Source of the DNA: Listeria kieliensis
Lineage (GTDB): Bacteria; Bacillota; Bacilli; Lactobacillales; Listeriaceae
Assembly: GCF_003369925.1 (NCBI RefSeq)
Contig: NZ_LARY01000002.1
Span: 558,001 to 622,000 of the forward strand
Direction of reading: 5' to 3'
Length of the DNA stretch: 64,000 nt
Shown: one piece after another, positions 9,927 through 18,737 of the stretch
Layout of the letters: each line of letters opens with the position of its first letter
Position numbering within the stretch: position 1 is the first letter of the stretch
Translations under genes and position numbers: made by a program
Notes under the pieces: model-generated
Databases searched by the model: none
What the model was told of the DNA's origin: nothing
The model's input: only the letters and a program-made list of their open reading frames with translations

Positions 9927-11504
9927 TTACCCTTCGTTTGGATAAACTTCGCGGTCGTTGACGATGGTCTTTGCGACTTTAATAGAACGCAAATTTTCTC
10001 TTGCGATTTCAAATGGATCTGCTTCAAGCACTGTAAAATCCGCCGCAAAACCTGGTGCTAATTTACCACGCGAATCCGGTTTATAGCTAGCCTTTGCGCT
10101 TCCTGTCGTATAGAGCTCGATCGCTTCGTAAACACTTAGTGCTTCAGTTTCAAAGTAGCGTTTTCCGGTTAAATCACTATTAGCAGTCCGCAGCACCGCG
10201 GCATGAATACCATAAAGCGGGTTCGGAATTTCAATCGGTGCATCACTTCCCCCAGCTAATTCAAAGCCATTTTCAAGCAGGGTTTTCCATGCAAACGCAC
10301 GAGGTGGATGATTTTCGCCAAGCACATCAAGCGCCCAGGGCAGATCACTCGAAAGAAACTGCGGTTGAATATCAAACAAAAGCGGCATGCCTTTTGCTTC
10401 CTCGATCAGCTCATCTGTCAGCCAAGGCGTATGAATCATGCGATCATGCTGCCCGGCTTTTGGTGGATACTTTTTTAGCATCCGAATCACATCTCGAAAA
10501 GCAGCATCGCCTAAAATATGAATCGCAACTGGCAGCCCAGCTTTACGCGCACGCTTAACCAATTTCTCGAATTCTTCATCCGTTTGAATCTTTAAACCAT
10601 GTTCCTCTGGATTATCATGATAGCCCGCCGACATGTATGCCGTTCTAGAACCCACCGTTCCATCATAAAAAATTTTCATGCTATCGAGTTCAACAAAAGA
10701 ATCACCATCCATGAATCGCTCATCTGAATCTTCAAATACATCGAACTCCGCATTGTGAATCAAAAGTTGCGCTCTAAAAGGAAAATCCTCCGAAAGCGTA
10801 TCACGAAAAGCCTGAAGCGTCCCTTCGAAGCCATTAAAATAATGCAAATCTTCCGAGTGCGCACCAGTCACGCCTTTTTCCCATAAATCCCGCACCGCAA
10901 GTTTCAGCCAAGCACTAATCGCTTCATTTGTCGGAACCGGAAAGCGATCCGTTGCAAGATAAGTCGCATTGTCTCTCAAAATCCCCGTAAACACGCCAGA
11001 TTCATCCAGAACCATCTCGCCACCACTCACTTCCTGCCGCACCAGTTTAGCCGCATCAATCAGCGCCGAATTTACGCTTACACTGTGATAGTCAATGCGT
11101 CGTACAAGAATCGGATGGGTTTCGCTTACTCCATCTAAATCCCACCGAGTTAGGAGTGTCGCATCATCGCTCCACTTATTTTCATCATAGCCTTCCACAA
11201 ACAGCCAAGCTTCGGCTTCAAGATCAGCAACCCGACGCCGAATGAGTTCTAACGCTTCCCGCTTGGATGTTGTTTCACTTAAATTCAGCCGGTCAAGCGC
11301 CTGCCCGTACCACAATAAATGAATATGTGAATCCACGAAACCAGGGAAAACCGTCTTCCCATCCAAATCTACCCGTTCCGCATCTGGATACGCCTCTGGA
11401 TCCACATCGAGCGTCTGAATCACACCATCCTGAACGAAAACATTCCGAACAAAATCGCCTTCTCGTTGCATCGTATAAAATTTGGCATTCTCATAGATTT
11501 TCAC
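9927..11504 (-). CDS. Amidohydrolase of the YtcJ type (amidohydrolase 3 family)
   Basis: 525-residue metal-dependent hydrolase. The metal-binding motif VDSHIHLLW is near residue 58, the internal motif IFYDGTVGSRTAY near 274, a conserved histidine in VAIHILGDAA near 327, and the late metal aspartate in GGSDAPIE near 432. The length is normal for YtcJ/NfdA-like proteins. It is cytoplasmic and its substrate is unknown, since the family includes formamide and exoenzyme-regulator homologues. The start is a GTG at 11502-11504 with GAAAGGGGAAG upstream, and it overlaps the end of the MFS gene by 14 bases. The coupling suggests that transporter and hydrolase handle the same compound. Confidence 0.85.
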   Translation of the reverse strand: MKIYENAKFYTMQREGDFVRNVFVQDGVIQTLDVDPEAYPDAERVDLDGKTVFPGFVDSHIHLLWYGQALDRLNLSETTSKREALELIRRRVADLEAEAWLFVEGYDENKWSDDATLLTRWDLDGVSETHPILVRRIDYHSVSVNSALIDAAKLVRQEVSGGEMVLDESGVFTGILRDNATYLATDRFPVPTNEAISAWLKLAVRDLWEKGVTGAHSEDLHYFNGFEGTLQAFRDTLSEDFPFRAQLLIHNAEFDVFEDSDERFMDGDSFVELDSMKIFYDGTVGSRTAYMSAGYHDNPEEHGLKIQTDEEFEKLVKRARKAGLPVAIHILGDAAFRDVIRMLKKYPPKAGQHDRMIHTPWLTDELIEEAKGMPLLFDIQPQFLSSDLPWALDVLGENHPPRAFAWKTLLENGFELAGGSDAPIEIPNPLYGIHAAVLRTANSDLTGKRYFETEALSVYEAIELYTTGSAKASYKPDSRGKLAPGFAADFTVLEADPFEIARENLRSIKVAKTIVNDREVYPNEG

Positions 11505-12732
11505 TAAGCTCTTCCCCTTTCAAAGCTTTGTTTCGTTTGTCTCGAATTTGCAAACTCCTTTGTAAAATGGTGGATAAAACAGCCATCCCGAGCAAAATAA
11601 AGATGCCCACAAAAAGGGCTGTAATCCCGCCAAAGTTTTCCACAACAACCGCTCCTAAAAACGGTGCTAGCATCCGCGCTGCCGTCGCCATCCCATTCAC
11701 GAGGCCTTGATAAAGACCCGCGCTTCCTTTCGGGGCAAGCTGATAAGCGATCGTCGGAACCGCCGGCCATGCAAACATTTCGCCGAGCGTCAGAAAAATC
11801 ATCCCGAGCACAAAGCCGCTATAAGCGTTCGCGTGCATCGCCACAATAAACGATAACGCGAACAGTAAAATACCGATATAAATTTGGGCATGTAAATGTC
11901 GTTTAAAGCGCGCCACAATTGGAATTAAAACAAACTGTCCTAGAACAATAAGCGCGCCATTTAAGCTCCAAAGCTTGCCGTATTCCGCCGTTGAAATCCC
12001 CACATCACTTGTCATATAAGTAGATAAATTGGATTGCCACTGAACGTGCGGCAACTGACAAAATAAATAAGTAGCGAGCAAAAGAATCATCGAAAAAAGA
12101 CCAACCAAAGTGGGACGCGAACGCTTCATGCCGCGTTTACGATGCTTCGTTTCGCTTCCGATATGTTCCGATTTCCAATCAATTTTACGAAAGAAAACAA
12201 AAAAGAAAACCGCATAAAATATCGCAAACAAAAACGCTCCTAAGTAGACTTTCCCCATTCCAAATCCACTAAGTAAGCCCGCCAAAAACGGACCAACCGC
12301 AACGCCAATATTTTGCGCCACATAAATCGCATTAAACCCCGTTCTTCCCCCTGCTGGGTGCGTGAGACCTGCCGCAGCATATAAGCCTGAAAAAACCATC
12401 CCCATCGCAAAACCAACAAGCCATAAATTCCAAATAAAAGTTGGATATCCGTGGAACAAGCTTAAACTAAGTGTCCCAATAACGAGAATCACCGTTCCAA
12501 TCCAAAGTGAGATGTAGCCTGAAAAGCGATCAAAAATCAATCCTCCAATAATGCTTGAAATAATACCCACAAAAGAATTCACTAAAAGGACCAGTGAGGC
12601 ATCCGTTCCTGACATGCCAAGCTCGCCAGTCATATAAACCATATTAAACGGCCAAATAAACGATAAGCCGGTATATAAAAGAACCATGCCCACAATCACA
12701 ATCCATAAATCGCGTGGTAAAAGTTTTGTCAC
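11491..12732 (-). CDS. MFS transporter, 12 TM (YttB/MdtG-like)
   Basis: 413-residue major facilitator with twelve predicted helices. It starts at a GTG (12730-12732) with a GGAAGGA site. A longer frame to 12861 exists, but it adds 43 residues with no ribosome site. The motif IIGGLIFDRFSGYISLW between helices 2 and 3 is the MFS signature loop, although its usual G-x-L-x-D-R-x-G-R-R ending is changed. It is likely a drug or metabolite exporter. It overlaps the amidohydrolase start, so the two are translationally coupled. Confidence 0.85.
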   Translation of the reverse strand: MTKLLPRDLWIVIVGMVLLYTGLSFIWPFNMVYMTGELGMSGTDASLVLLVNSFVGIISSIIGGLIFDRFSGYISLWIGTVILVIGTLSLSLFHGYPTFIWNLWLVGFAMGMVFSGLYAAAGLTHPAGGRTGFNAIYVAQNIGVAVGPFLAGLLSGFGMGKVYLGAFLFAIFYAVFFFVFFRKIDWKSEHIGSETKHRKRGMKRSRPTLVGLFSMILLLATYLFCQLPHVQWQSNLSTYMTSDVGISTAEYGKLWSLNGALIVLGQFVLIPIVARFKRHLHAQIYIGILLFALSFIVAMHANAYSGFVLGMIFLTLGEMFAWPAVPTIAYQLAPKGSAGLYQGLVNGMATAARMLAPFLGAVVVENFGGITALFVGIFILLGMAVLSTILQRSLQIRDKRNKALKGEELSENL

Positions 12733-12887
12733 ATTTTTTCCTTCCTTCCACCTCGTTAAGTTCACCTGAACAAGCATATCACAAAGTTTCCAAACAAAAA
12801 AGAGCAGAAAAACAGGAAAAAGCTTAGTACTCTTCAAAAACTGACTTTCCAAGAATCCCACCGCTCAATTCCTATTTTCTACTCGAA

Positions 12888-13730
12888 TTATACAGTCGTA
12901 AATTTCGTTTCAATTGCCGTGCTCAGTACACGTTCCACATGAACTGTATCAAACTCAAATCCATGTTCAACAACAGCTTGCGCCACTTTTGGCCTAACGC
13001 CAGAAAGCGTGCAAACGACTCCTATTAATTTCAAAGCACCTATTAATTCTTTCAATTCATCTACAGCTATTTTGTCTAAGGTGGCAACCCCGGATAAATC
13101 AATAAATAAGTGATCAAATTTTTTCTTTGTACATTCATCAAGCGTGTGCTGCAAAATCACCTTAGCACGCGTCTCATCAATATCTCCAATCACCGGAAGC
13201 AAAGCTGAGTGCCTCATCAGCGGAATGACAGGACAGCTCAGTTTTAAAATCGTTTCCTTGTGTGCATTTAACTTAAGTTCCGTCTGTAAAGCGTTCTCCC
13301 GAACAAAACGAATAACAATTTCCCCAAGCCGCTTCGTAATTTCTCGACTCCAGTAGTTGACTTCTTCGTTTGCCGTGTCGCCCTCGCTCTCTGCATAAAA
13401 TTTTTCGATCAACTCTAGATACTGATCTTCCACGCGAAAAAATTGTTCAATGATTTCATATATTGGCGTCAAAAGATGTTCGATGTCGCTCCCAAGTTCC
13501 CCCAACCAATTTTCAAAAAGCGCCCCAAAGTCTTCATCTTTTTCAAGAAACAAGCGACAAAACAATAGATGAAACTGATAATTTTGCTGTTTAAGCCGGC
13601 CGATAACTTCCTCATCATTTGATGCGTAAACCCCATGCAAATTGTTGTGATCCATCTTGTTATACCAATCTTCCGTAAGCTCACTTGTCCGTTCCATAAA
13701 AAAATCATATAATTCTTTTCGTTCGTACAA
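12888..13730 (-). CDS. RsbR-family stressosome protein (STAS domain)
   Basis: 280-residue protein with an RsbR-type helical N-terminal domain (about residues 1-150) and a C-terminal STAS domain (about 160-275). RsbR paralogues build the stressosome core that holds RsbT until stress releases it to turn on sigma B. The STAS core reads FIDLSGVATLDKIAV and later LSGVRPKVAQAV. In classic RsbR proteins the two phospho-threonines fall just after the D of the GDID motif and after the D of the second strand; here those places hold E and K, so phospho-control may differ. The start is a TTG (13728-13730) with GGGAGAG. It is not beside the rsb operon. Confidence 0.85.
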   Translation of the reverse strand: MYERKELYDFFMERTSELTEDWYNKMDHNNLHGVYASNDEEVIGRLKQQNYQFHLLFCRLFLEKDEDFGALFENWLGELGSDIEHLLTPIYEIIEQFFRVEDQYLELIEKFYAESEGDTANEEVNYWSREITKRLGEIVIRFVRENALQTELKLNAHKETILKLSCPVIPLMRHSALLPVIGDIDETRAKVILQHTLDECTKKKFDHLFIDLSGVATLDKIAVDELKELIGALKLIGVVCTLSGVRPKVAQAVVEHGFEFDTVHVERVLSTAIETKFTTV

Positions 13731-13873
13731 TGGTCTCTCCCTTTCCTTCTATTTCCTCCTTGCAAAAACCAGTATAGCTTAAAGTGATAACTTTGTAAAA
13801 AAAATCACAAATAATAATTCCTATCAGAAAAAGATTGTAAATAAGATATTTCTTGATTTACAATCTTCATGAT

Positions 13874-14356
13874 TCAAACTATATTTTTTTGATAAAACTT
13901 TGAATCTACCGCAAGAACATGGAAATCTACTGGTAAATCAGTTTTATTAATCTCATCATAAGCATTCTTCTCGTAAAATCGATGAGCTGCTTTAAATTTA
14001 TCTGTTGTTCCAAGATAAATCGACTTCTTTCCATTTTCTATACAAAACGCTTCAAGCGTATCCAATAATTTTTGACCAGTCTGGTATTCCTTTCCTCGAT
14101 ATTCGGCATCTGTAAAGAGCTTGCGGATTGCAACATTGCCATTCTCCAAAAATAAAACGCCTATTGTTCCGACCACTTTATCATCCTGAACAGCCACCCA
14201 GAAATGACCTAATCCGTTCATATAATGATTTGAAATGTCCTTCAAATCTGGCTGATCATCTAACGTAATGGCTACACCAAACTCATCTTGTTGAACCCCT
14301 AAAACCAGTTTTATCAGCTGATCACGATATTTCTCTTCGTAACTTTTGATTTGCAC
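13874..14356 (-). CDS. GNAT-family N-acetyltransferase
   Basis: 160-residue acetyltransferase. The acetyl-CoA motif region (AIRKLFTDAEYRGKEYQTGQKLLDTLEAF) contains a YRGK-x-x-x-GQ variant of the usual R/Q-x-x-G-x-G/A loop. The later AAHRFYEKNAY motif is typical of the family. The start chosen is the GTG at 14354-14356, 6 bases after AGTGGGG; the GTG 12 bases further upstream lacks a site. The substrate is unknown. It is a single gene, and a strong hairpin lies between its 5' region and the Crp/Fnr gene behind it. Confidence 0.82.
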   Translation of the reverse strand: MQIKSYEEKYRDQLIKLVLGVQQDEFGVAITLDDQPDLKDISNHYMNGLGHFWVAVQDDKVVGTIGVLFLENGNVAIRKLFTDAEYRGKEYQTGQKLLDTLEAFCIENGKKSIYLGTTDKFKAAHRFYEKNAYDEINKTDLPVDFHVLAVDSKFYQKNIV

Positions 14357-14447
14357 TTTATTCCCCACTTTCTTTTACGCGAAGTCTTTCTATAATCTCA
14401 TTTTGCTATTTAACTGTCAATATAAAATCAAGAAAAAAATAGCAAAA

Positions 14448-14481
14448 AAAATCAGCTTTTAAATGTTTAAAAGCTGATTTT
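14448..14481 (-). terminator. Terminator of the Crp/Fnr gene
   Basis: A 15- to 16-bp palindrome (14448-14463 with 14466-14481) has a run of As at 14444-14450 that gives a U tract on the minus strand. Confidence 0.85.
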
Positions 14482-14486
14482 TGAAA

Positions 14487-15059
14487 TTAAACTTCCACTC
14501 CTGCAGATTCTTCAAGTGGCGTGCAATTCGGCCGCTTTGCCCAGTTACTTTTTTCAAGTAAAACCCAGTTGCGGCTACGAATGGAAATCATGTTTTCCAT
14601 TAATAAATCGTTCTTAATTTTAACAAAATATTCACGGCTCACGTTACTGTAACGCGCAAGTTCTGATTGATTACAAGATACTGGAATATAAATCTCATCT
14701 TCACTTTCCACACCAACATCTAAAGCAATTTGATAAATCAAAGCTTCGACACGCTGCCTTGCTGGAAGACGATACCTTTCAAGCGCACCGGCCAAGCGAT
14801 GAATATTTTTTTCTGTGATTTCCTCTAAATATTTTTCATCTTCTATTTCAAGCAAAAAACACTTGCCTCGAGAAAAGTATTGAAAAAAAGATTCCTTTAC
14901 AGGATCAATGTGAAAGACGCTACCTTGCTTCAAAACTTTAATAAGCGTCCCATTTGATTCCTGCATAATATGTCCATCTACCACTAAAAATAATCCCGCT
15001 TCATTAATTTCCTTGTTTCCAGAAAAAGATAAAACGTTTTTCTTTGATACATACATCAT
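14487..15059 (-). CDS. Crp/Fnr-family transcriptional regulator
   Basis: 190-residue regulator, shorter than full-length Crp or PrfA (about 230). The N-terminal half has a reduced cyclic-nucleotide-binding-like beta fold (GLFLVVDGHIMQESNGTLIKVLKQGS), followed by a dimer helix and a C-terminal winged helix at about residues 130-175 (CNQSELARYSNVSREYFVKIKNDLL). No iron-sulfur cysteine cluster is seen, so oxygen sensing of the FNR type is unlikely. AAAGGAGG precedes the tandem ATGs. Its long upstream region leads to a candidate small RNA and pflB, so it may regulate anaerobic or redox metabolism; this is inference from position. Confidence 0.85.
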   Translation of the reverse strand: MMYVSKKNVLSFSGNKEINEAGLFLVVDGHIMQESNGTLIKVLKQGSVFHIDPVKESFFQYFSRGKCFLLEIEDEKYLEEITEKNIHRLAGALERYRLPARQRVEALIYQIALDVGVESEDEIYIPVSCNQSELARYSNVSREYFVKIKNDLLMENMISIRSRNWVLLEKSNWAKRPNCTPLEESAGVEV

Positions 15060-15440
15060 TTTTCCTCCTTTAGGACTTCATAATAGATACCCACAATTGT
15101 TAACGATAACTTTTTCAACCTATATCTATTATATCGAGTTTTTTTACTTGCTCTTTATCCTAAAAGATAAAATATCGCGTAATATGTGACAAAAATTTTA
15201 CAATTTCCTCCAAAACAGAGATTTTCGTATGGTTTTTTTGTATATATGCAATAAATGAAGCTTAAACCAAGCCTTTTTAAACTTATTATAAATATTAGTC
15301 AAGTATCTAACATTGTGTACAATAACAAACACCTTTTCTAAAAGTACCTATTTACCTCAAGGCTTTTATTTCCTACGAACCTATTTTTCAAGTCAATACT
15401 TCTTTCGAATTTTTAGATACAAGTGGATCTGTTTGTATCT

Positions 15441-15577
15441 AAAAAAAGACCAGAAGCTTTGATGGGAGCATCTGGTCTTAATGGGATAGAGTGACTTCTG
15501 TTAATTTGCAAGTCGTACAGATGCCTGGTGAAGCAAATACGAACCACAATTAACAGCGTGTCATGTAACATTAACTT
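15441..15577 (-). ncRNA. Candidate small RNA upstream of pflB
   Basis: Promoter TTGTCA-N18-TATGAT (15613-15584, minus) predicts a start near 15577. A strong terminator (AAGACCAGA/TCTGGTCTT, arms 15471-15479 and 15446-15454, then Us to 15441) gives about 137 nt. A long-range stem CTGTTAATT/AATTAACAG (near 15561 and 15497) encloses the 5' half. Two C-rich motifs stay unpaired: UAUCCCAUU before the terminator and CCC in the terminator loop. Such exposed UCCC motifs are how LhrC- and RsaE-type regulators of Firmicutes bind ribosome sites. I do not recognise a known Listeria RNA by sequence. Confidence 0.6.
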
Positions 15578-15583
15578 TATTTT

Positions 15584-15654
15584 ATCATAAAGTGTGTCAT
15601 AAAAAATTGACAATACTACGAAATTTGAGCCTAAAATGTGTCCATTTTTTGACA
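15584..15654 (-). promoter_or_regulatory. Small-RNA promoter with two dyad operators
   Basis: The -10 TATGAT (15589-15584) and -35 TTGTCA (15613-15608) read on the minus strand. Two similar dyads are present: TGTCA-N8-TGACA at 15595-15612, over the -35, and TGTCC-N6-TGACA at 15639-15654. They lie about four helical turns (44 bp) apart, centred near -26 and -70. The spacing suggests a dimeric regulator of the Crp/Fnr type, perhaps the neighbouring gene product. Confidence 0.5.
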
Positions 15655-15965
15655 ATTTCTCAATTTTTTCTTTCTAAATTGATTTTAACAAAAAAAAACC
15701 TCCTTGTGAAATAAAAAACATATTTCGAATTACAATGGCATTTTTCGAGCACAACAAAATACTTTCATATAGAATTATAGTCAATAAGTCCAAAATGGGT
15801 GCAAAACGAAACTAGCTGATTAGTTTTGATAAATGAACATTTGTTAGGCAAGTAAAGCCTATGAGATATTTTTAATCCTTTTAATAAATTAAAACTGTGT
15901 TATTACACCCTAAAATCTGTTACTTTCGTTATATAAAAGATTTTATCTTTTTTTTGTTTTTTCAT

Positions 15966-16005
15966 ATTGTTTTCGCTTTCACAATAGGTTATGATCTTAG
16001 TGAAA
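15966..16005 (+). promoter_or_regulatory. pflB promoter region with cre site
   Basis: A candidate -10 TATGAT is at 15989-15994, with a weak -35 near 15967. A cre box read on the minus strand, TGAAAGCGAAAACA (15981-15968), fits the CcpA consensus TGNAANCGNNNNCA and covers the -35. TTTCAC (15977-15982) and GTGAAA (16000-16005) form an extra wide dyad around the -10. Confidence 0.6.
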
Positions 16006-16076
16006 AGTAATATTGTTCATTCTATCACGTTAAAAATTTAACAAATAAAAATAGGAAACTTAGGAGGAAAAACACT

Positions 16077-18359
16077 ATGACTAAAGCATGGGAAGGATTT
16101 AATGGTACAGCTTGGCAAGAAACTGTCAATGTTGGCCAATTTGTTCAAGACAACTACACGCCTTATGATGGGGATGAAAGCTTTTTAGAAGATAGCACAC
16201 CTCGTACTACTGCTTTAAACGACAAAATCAATGATTTAGTTGCTGAAATGGATGCCAAAGGTGGCGTACTTGATATGGATAACAAAATCGTATCAAACGT
16301 TGCTTCTCACACTTCTGGTTATGTAGACAAAGATTTGGAAGTCGTTGTAGGTTTACAAACAGACAAACCCTTCAAACTTGCTTTCATGCCAAATGGTGGC
16401 CTTCGTACAGCTGAGCAATGTCTCATTGAAAATGGTTATGAAGTGGACAAAGCGACACATGACTTTTTCGTAAATAATCGTCCAACTGCTAATGATGGTA
16501 TTTTCCGCGCATATACAAACGACATTAAACGTGCTCGTCACTCTCATATTGTAAGCGGTTTGCCAGATGCTTATTCTCGTGGAAGAATTATCGGACTTTA
16601 TCAAAAACCAGCACTTTACGGTGTTGATCGTTTAATCGCTGAAAAACAAAATGATTTAAAACAAATTCCAGTCACTTCTGATGAAAACATCCGTTTGCGT
16701 GAAGAAGTTTATATGCAAATCAAAGCATTAAAAGACTTAATTACACTTGGAAATGAATACGGACTTGAACTTGGTCGTCCTGCTGAAAATGCACATGAAG
16801 CTGTTCAGTGGACTTACATGGGGTACCTTGCTTCAATCAAACAAGCAAATGGGGCTGCAAGCTCATTCGGTCGTATTCCTATCTTCTTAGATATTTACAT
16901 CCAACGTGATTTAGAACGTGGCATCATTACTGAGCTTGATGCACAAGAGTTAATCGAACAACTTACACTTAAACTTCGTATGGTACGCTTTGCACGTACA
17001 AACGGATACAACGAGCTTTATGCTTCTAACCCAACATTCGTTACAACTTCGATGGCTGGTATGGGGGCAGATGGTCGTCACCGTGTGACTAAAACAGATT
17101 TCCGTTTCTTACATTGTCTAGATAATCTTGGGAACTCGGCAGAGCCAAACCTGACTGTACTTTGGGATGCTCGTCTTCCTGAAACATTCAAAAATTACTG
17201 CATGAAGATGAGTGTTAAACATTCATCCATTCAATATGAAAATGATAAACTAATGCAAGAAGAAGGCTACGGCGATATGCAATGTATTTCTTGTTGCGTA
17301 AGCCCACTAAACCCTGAAGCAGACAAAGATAAAGGCGAAACACATAACCTTCAATATTTCGGCGCTCGTGTCAACGTGCTTAAATGCTTGCTTGGGGCAA
17401 TCAATGGCGGAAGAGATGATCTTCACAAAGAAGACCGCGTCTTTGATGTTGTTGAACCGATTACTTCTGAATATCTTGAATACGATGAAGTGCTTTCGAA
17501 ATTTGATGTTTCTATGGACTGGCTCACAGACACTTATGTAGATGCTATGAACATCATTCACTATATGACTGATAGATACAACTATGAAAGCATGCAAATG
17601 GCTTTCTTACCAACAAAAGTTACAGCAAACATGGGATTCGGAATTTGTGGATTCGCTAACGTTGTAGATAGCTTAAGTGCGATTAAATACGCGAAAGTAA
17701 AAACGATTCGTGATGAAGACGGCTTTGTTTATGACTATGAAGTAGAAGGCGACTTCCCTCGTTATGGTGAAAATGATGACCGTGCTGATGAAATTGCTGT
17801 CATGGTGCTTAAAATGTTTAAAGAAAAATTGGATTCACACAAACTTTATAAAGACAGTGAAGCAACTGTTTCGATTCTTACAATCACTTCTAACGTGGCT
17901 TACTCGAAACAATGTGGGAACTCTCCAGTTCACCGTGGTCCAGTCTTTGATGAAAACGACAAAATGATCAAAGAACCTGAATTCTTTAGCCCAGGTGCAA
18001 ATCCGTCAAATAAAGCGAAAGGCGGCTTCCTTGATAACCTTGCAAGCCTTACAAAGATTCCGTTCCATTATGCAAATGACGGCATCTCGCTAACAATCCA
18101 AGGGGCACCGAAAATGTTTGGTAAAACATTTGAAGAACAACATGCAAACCTTGTCGGAATCTTAGATGGCTACTTCGAAAAAGGTGGACAACACATCAAC
18201 TTAAACGTGTTAAACCATGAAGAAGTCGTTGAAAAAATCAAAGCGGGTATCCCCGTTATCCTTCGTATCAGCGGTTACTGCTTGAATACAAAAGATTTAA
18301 ATGAAGAACAAAAAATGGAACTTTGCCAAAGAATGTTCCACGAAAAATTAGTAGGTTAA
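16077..18359 (+). CDS. pflB: Formate C-acetyltransferase (pyruvate formate-lyase)
   Basis: 760-residue glycyl-radical enzyme that splits pyruvate with CoA into acetyl-CoA and formate during anaerobic growth. The catalytic cysteine pair is C406-C407 in CISCCVSP and the radical glycine is G733 in RISGYCLN near the C terminus. The length is that of PflB. A TAGGAGGA site precedes the ATG. Codon use is the highly biased kind of an abundant protein. The radical-SAM activase usually found beside pflB is absent, since a terminator and a degenerate gene follow, so it must be encoded elsewhere. Confidence 0.97.
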   Translation: MTKAWEGFNGTAWQETVNVGQFVQDNYTPYDGDESFLEDSTPRTTALNDKINDLVAEMDAKGGVLDMDNKIVSNVASHTSGYVDKDLEVVVGLQTDKPFKLAFMPNGGLRTAEQCLIENGYEVDKATHDFFVNNRPTANDGIFRAYTNDIKRARHSHIVSGLPDAYSRGRIIGLYQKPALYGVDRLIAEKQNDLKQIPVTSDENIRLREEVYMQIKALKDLITLGNEYGLELGRPAENAHEAVQWTYMGYLASIKQANGAASSFGRIPIFLDIYIQRDLERGIITELDAQELIEQLTLKLRMVRFARTNGYNELYASNPTFVTTSMAGMGADGRHRVTKTDFRFLHCLDNLGNSAEPNLTVLWDARLPETFKNYCMKMSVKHSSIQYENDKLMQEEGYGDMQCISCCVSPLNPEADKDKGETHNLQYFGARVNVLKCLLGAINGGRDDLHKEDRVFDVVEPITSEYLEYDEVLSKFDVSMDWLTDTYVDAMNIIHYMTDRYNYESMQMAFLPTKVTANMGFGICGFANVVDSLSAIKYAKVKTIRDEDGFVYDYEVEGDFPRYGENDDRADEIAVMVLKMFKEKLDSHKLYKDSEATVSILTITSNVAYSKQCGNSPVHRGPVFDENDKMIKEPEFFSPGANPSNKAKGGFLDNLASLTKIPFHYANDGISLTIQGAPKMFGKTFEEQHANLVGILDGYFEKGGQHINLNVLNHEEVVEKIKAGIPVILRISGYCLNTKDLNEEQKMELCQRMFHEKLVG

Positions 18360-18375
18360 TATTTCAAACTAGCTA

Positions 18376-18416
18376 AAGAGGCTCCTGAAATCGTATGATT
18401 TCAGGAGCCTCTTTTT
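18376..18416 (+). terminator. Intrinsic terminator of pflB
   Basis: A perfect 17-bp stem (18376-18392 with 18397-18413), 4-base loop GTAT and a T tract. Confidence 0.95.
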
Positions 18417-18595
18417 TGTACTGAATCTGCAAGCAGCAAAGTAGACACATAATTCCTTTTTTCCATAACAAAAATCGTTTGTTTGGATATACCCACCTTG
18501 CCCGTCAATTCTTGTTGCGATAGTCTCGCTAAAACGCGAAATCCATAAGCCTTGTTATGCTTTGAAGTACCAAAACCTCTTTTCATCAAGGTCAC
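18401..18595 (-). pseudogene. Remnant of a short XRE-family HTH regulator
   Basis: The 64-codon frame contains a recognisable helix-turn-helix (LSQQELTGKVGISKQTIFVMEK) like the 65-75-residue YozG/XRE regulators. Residues just after it are degraded, with the usual NPSLxLA appearing as VSTLLLA. The frame then runs into the pflB terminator without the C-terminal part. The N-terminal half also has an atypical insertion. It looks like a decayed gene whose 3' end was lost, although expression of a truncated protein cannot be ruled out. Nothing else is seen between the pflB terminator and the exporter gene apart from AT-rich sequence. Confidence 0.6.
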
Positions 18596-18737
18596 CTCTT
18601 GTATCTGTTTTAAAATATTATTTTACAAAAGTAAGATATATTTTAAAAACCCAAACAAGTGATGAAGCAAAACCCCTAGTTCCTGCTTGACCTACTCTTT
18701 TTTTAAGCTTACTATTTAGGCATTAGAGGTGATTTTC

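Larger units (their letters stand above)
15060..16076. other. 1-kb regulatory intergenic region upstream of pflB
   Basis: No protein gene is convincing here. It holds an imperfect repeat GTTAACGATAAC at 15099-15110, close upstream of the Crp/Fnr gene. A hairpin lies at 15413-15443 (TTTTAGATACAA with TTGTATCTAAAA). A predicted minus-strand RNA occupies 15441-15577, with two TGTCA/TGACA repeats at its promoter. The pflB promoter carries a cre site. The rest is AT-rich with no visible signal. Confidence 0.6.

Noticed and set aside
9801-10061. An 86-codon frame on the plus strand across the antitoxin region
   Set aside because: It has no ribosome site and overlaps the toxin terminator and the end of the amidohydrolase gene in antisense.
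15413-15655. An 80-codon open frame on the minus strand upstream of pflB
   Set aside because: It has no ribosome site, runs through a terminator and two hairpins, and its sequence is explained by the predicted small RNA.
16029-16042. GTTAAA-AA-TTTAAC dyad in the pflB leader as another PrfA-like box
   Set aside because: The half-sites are in the opposite order to the 32-kb and 44-kb boxes and the tract is simple AT sequence, so chance is likely.
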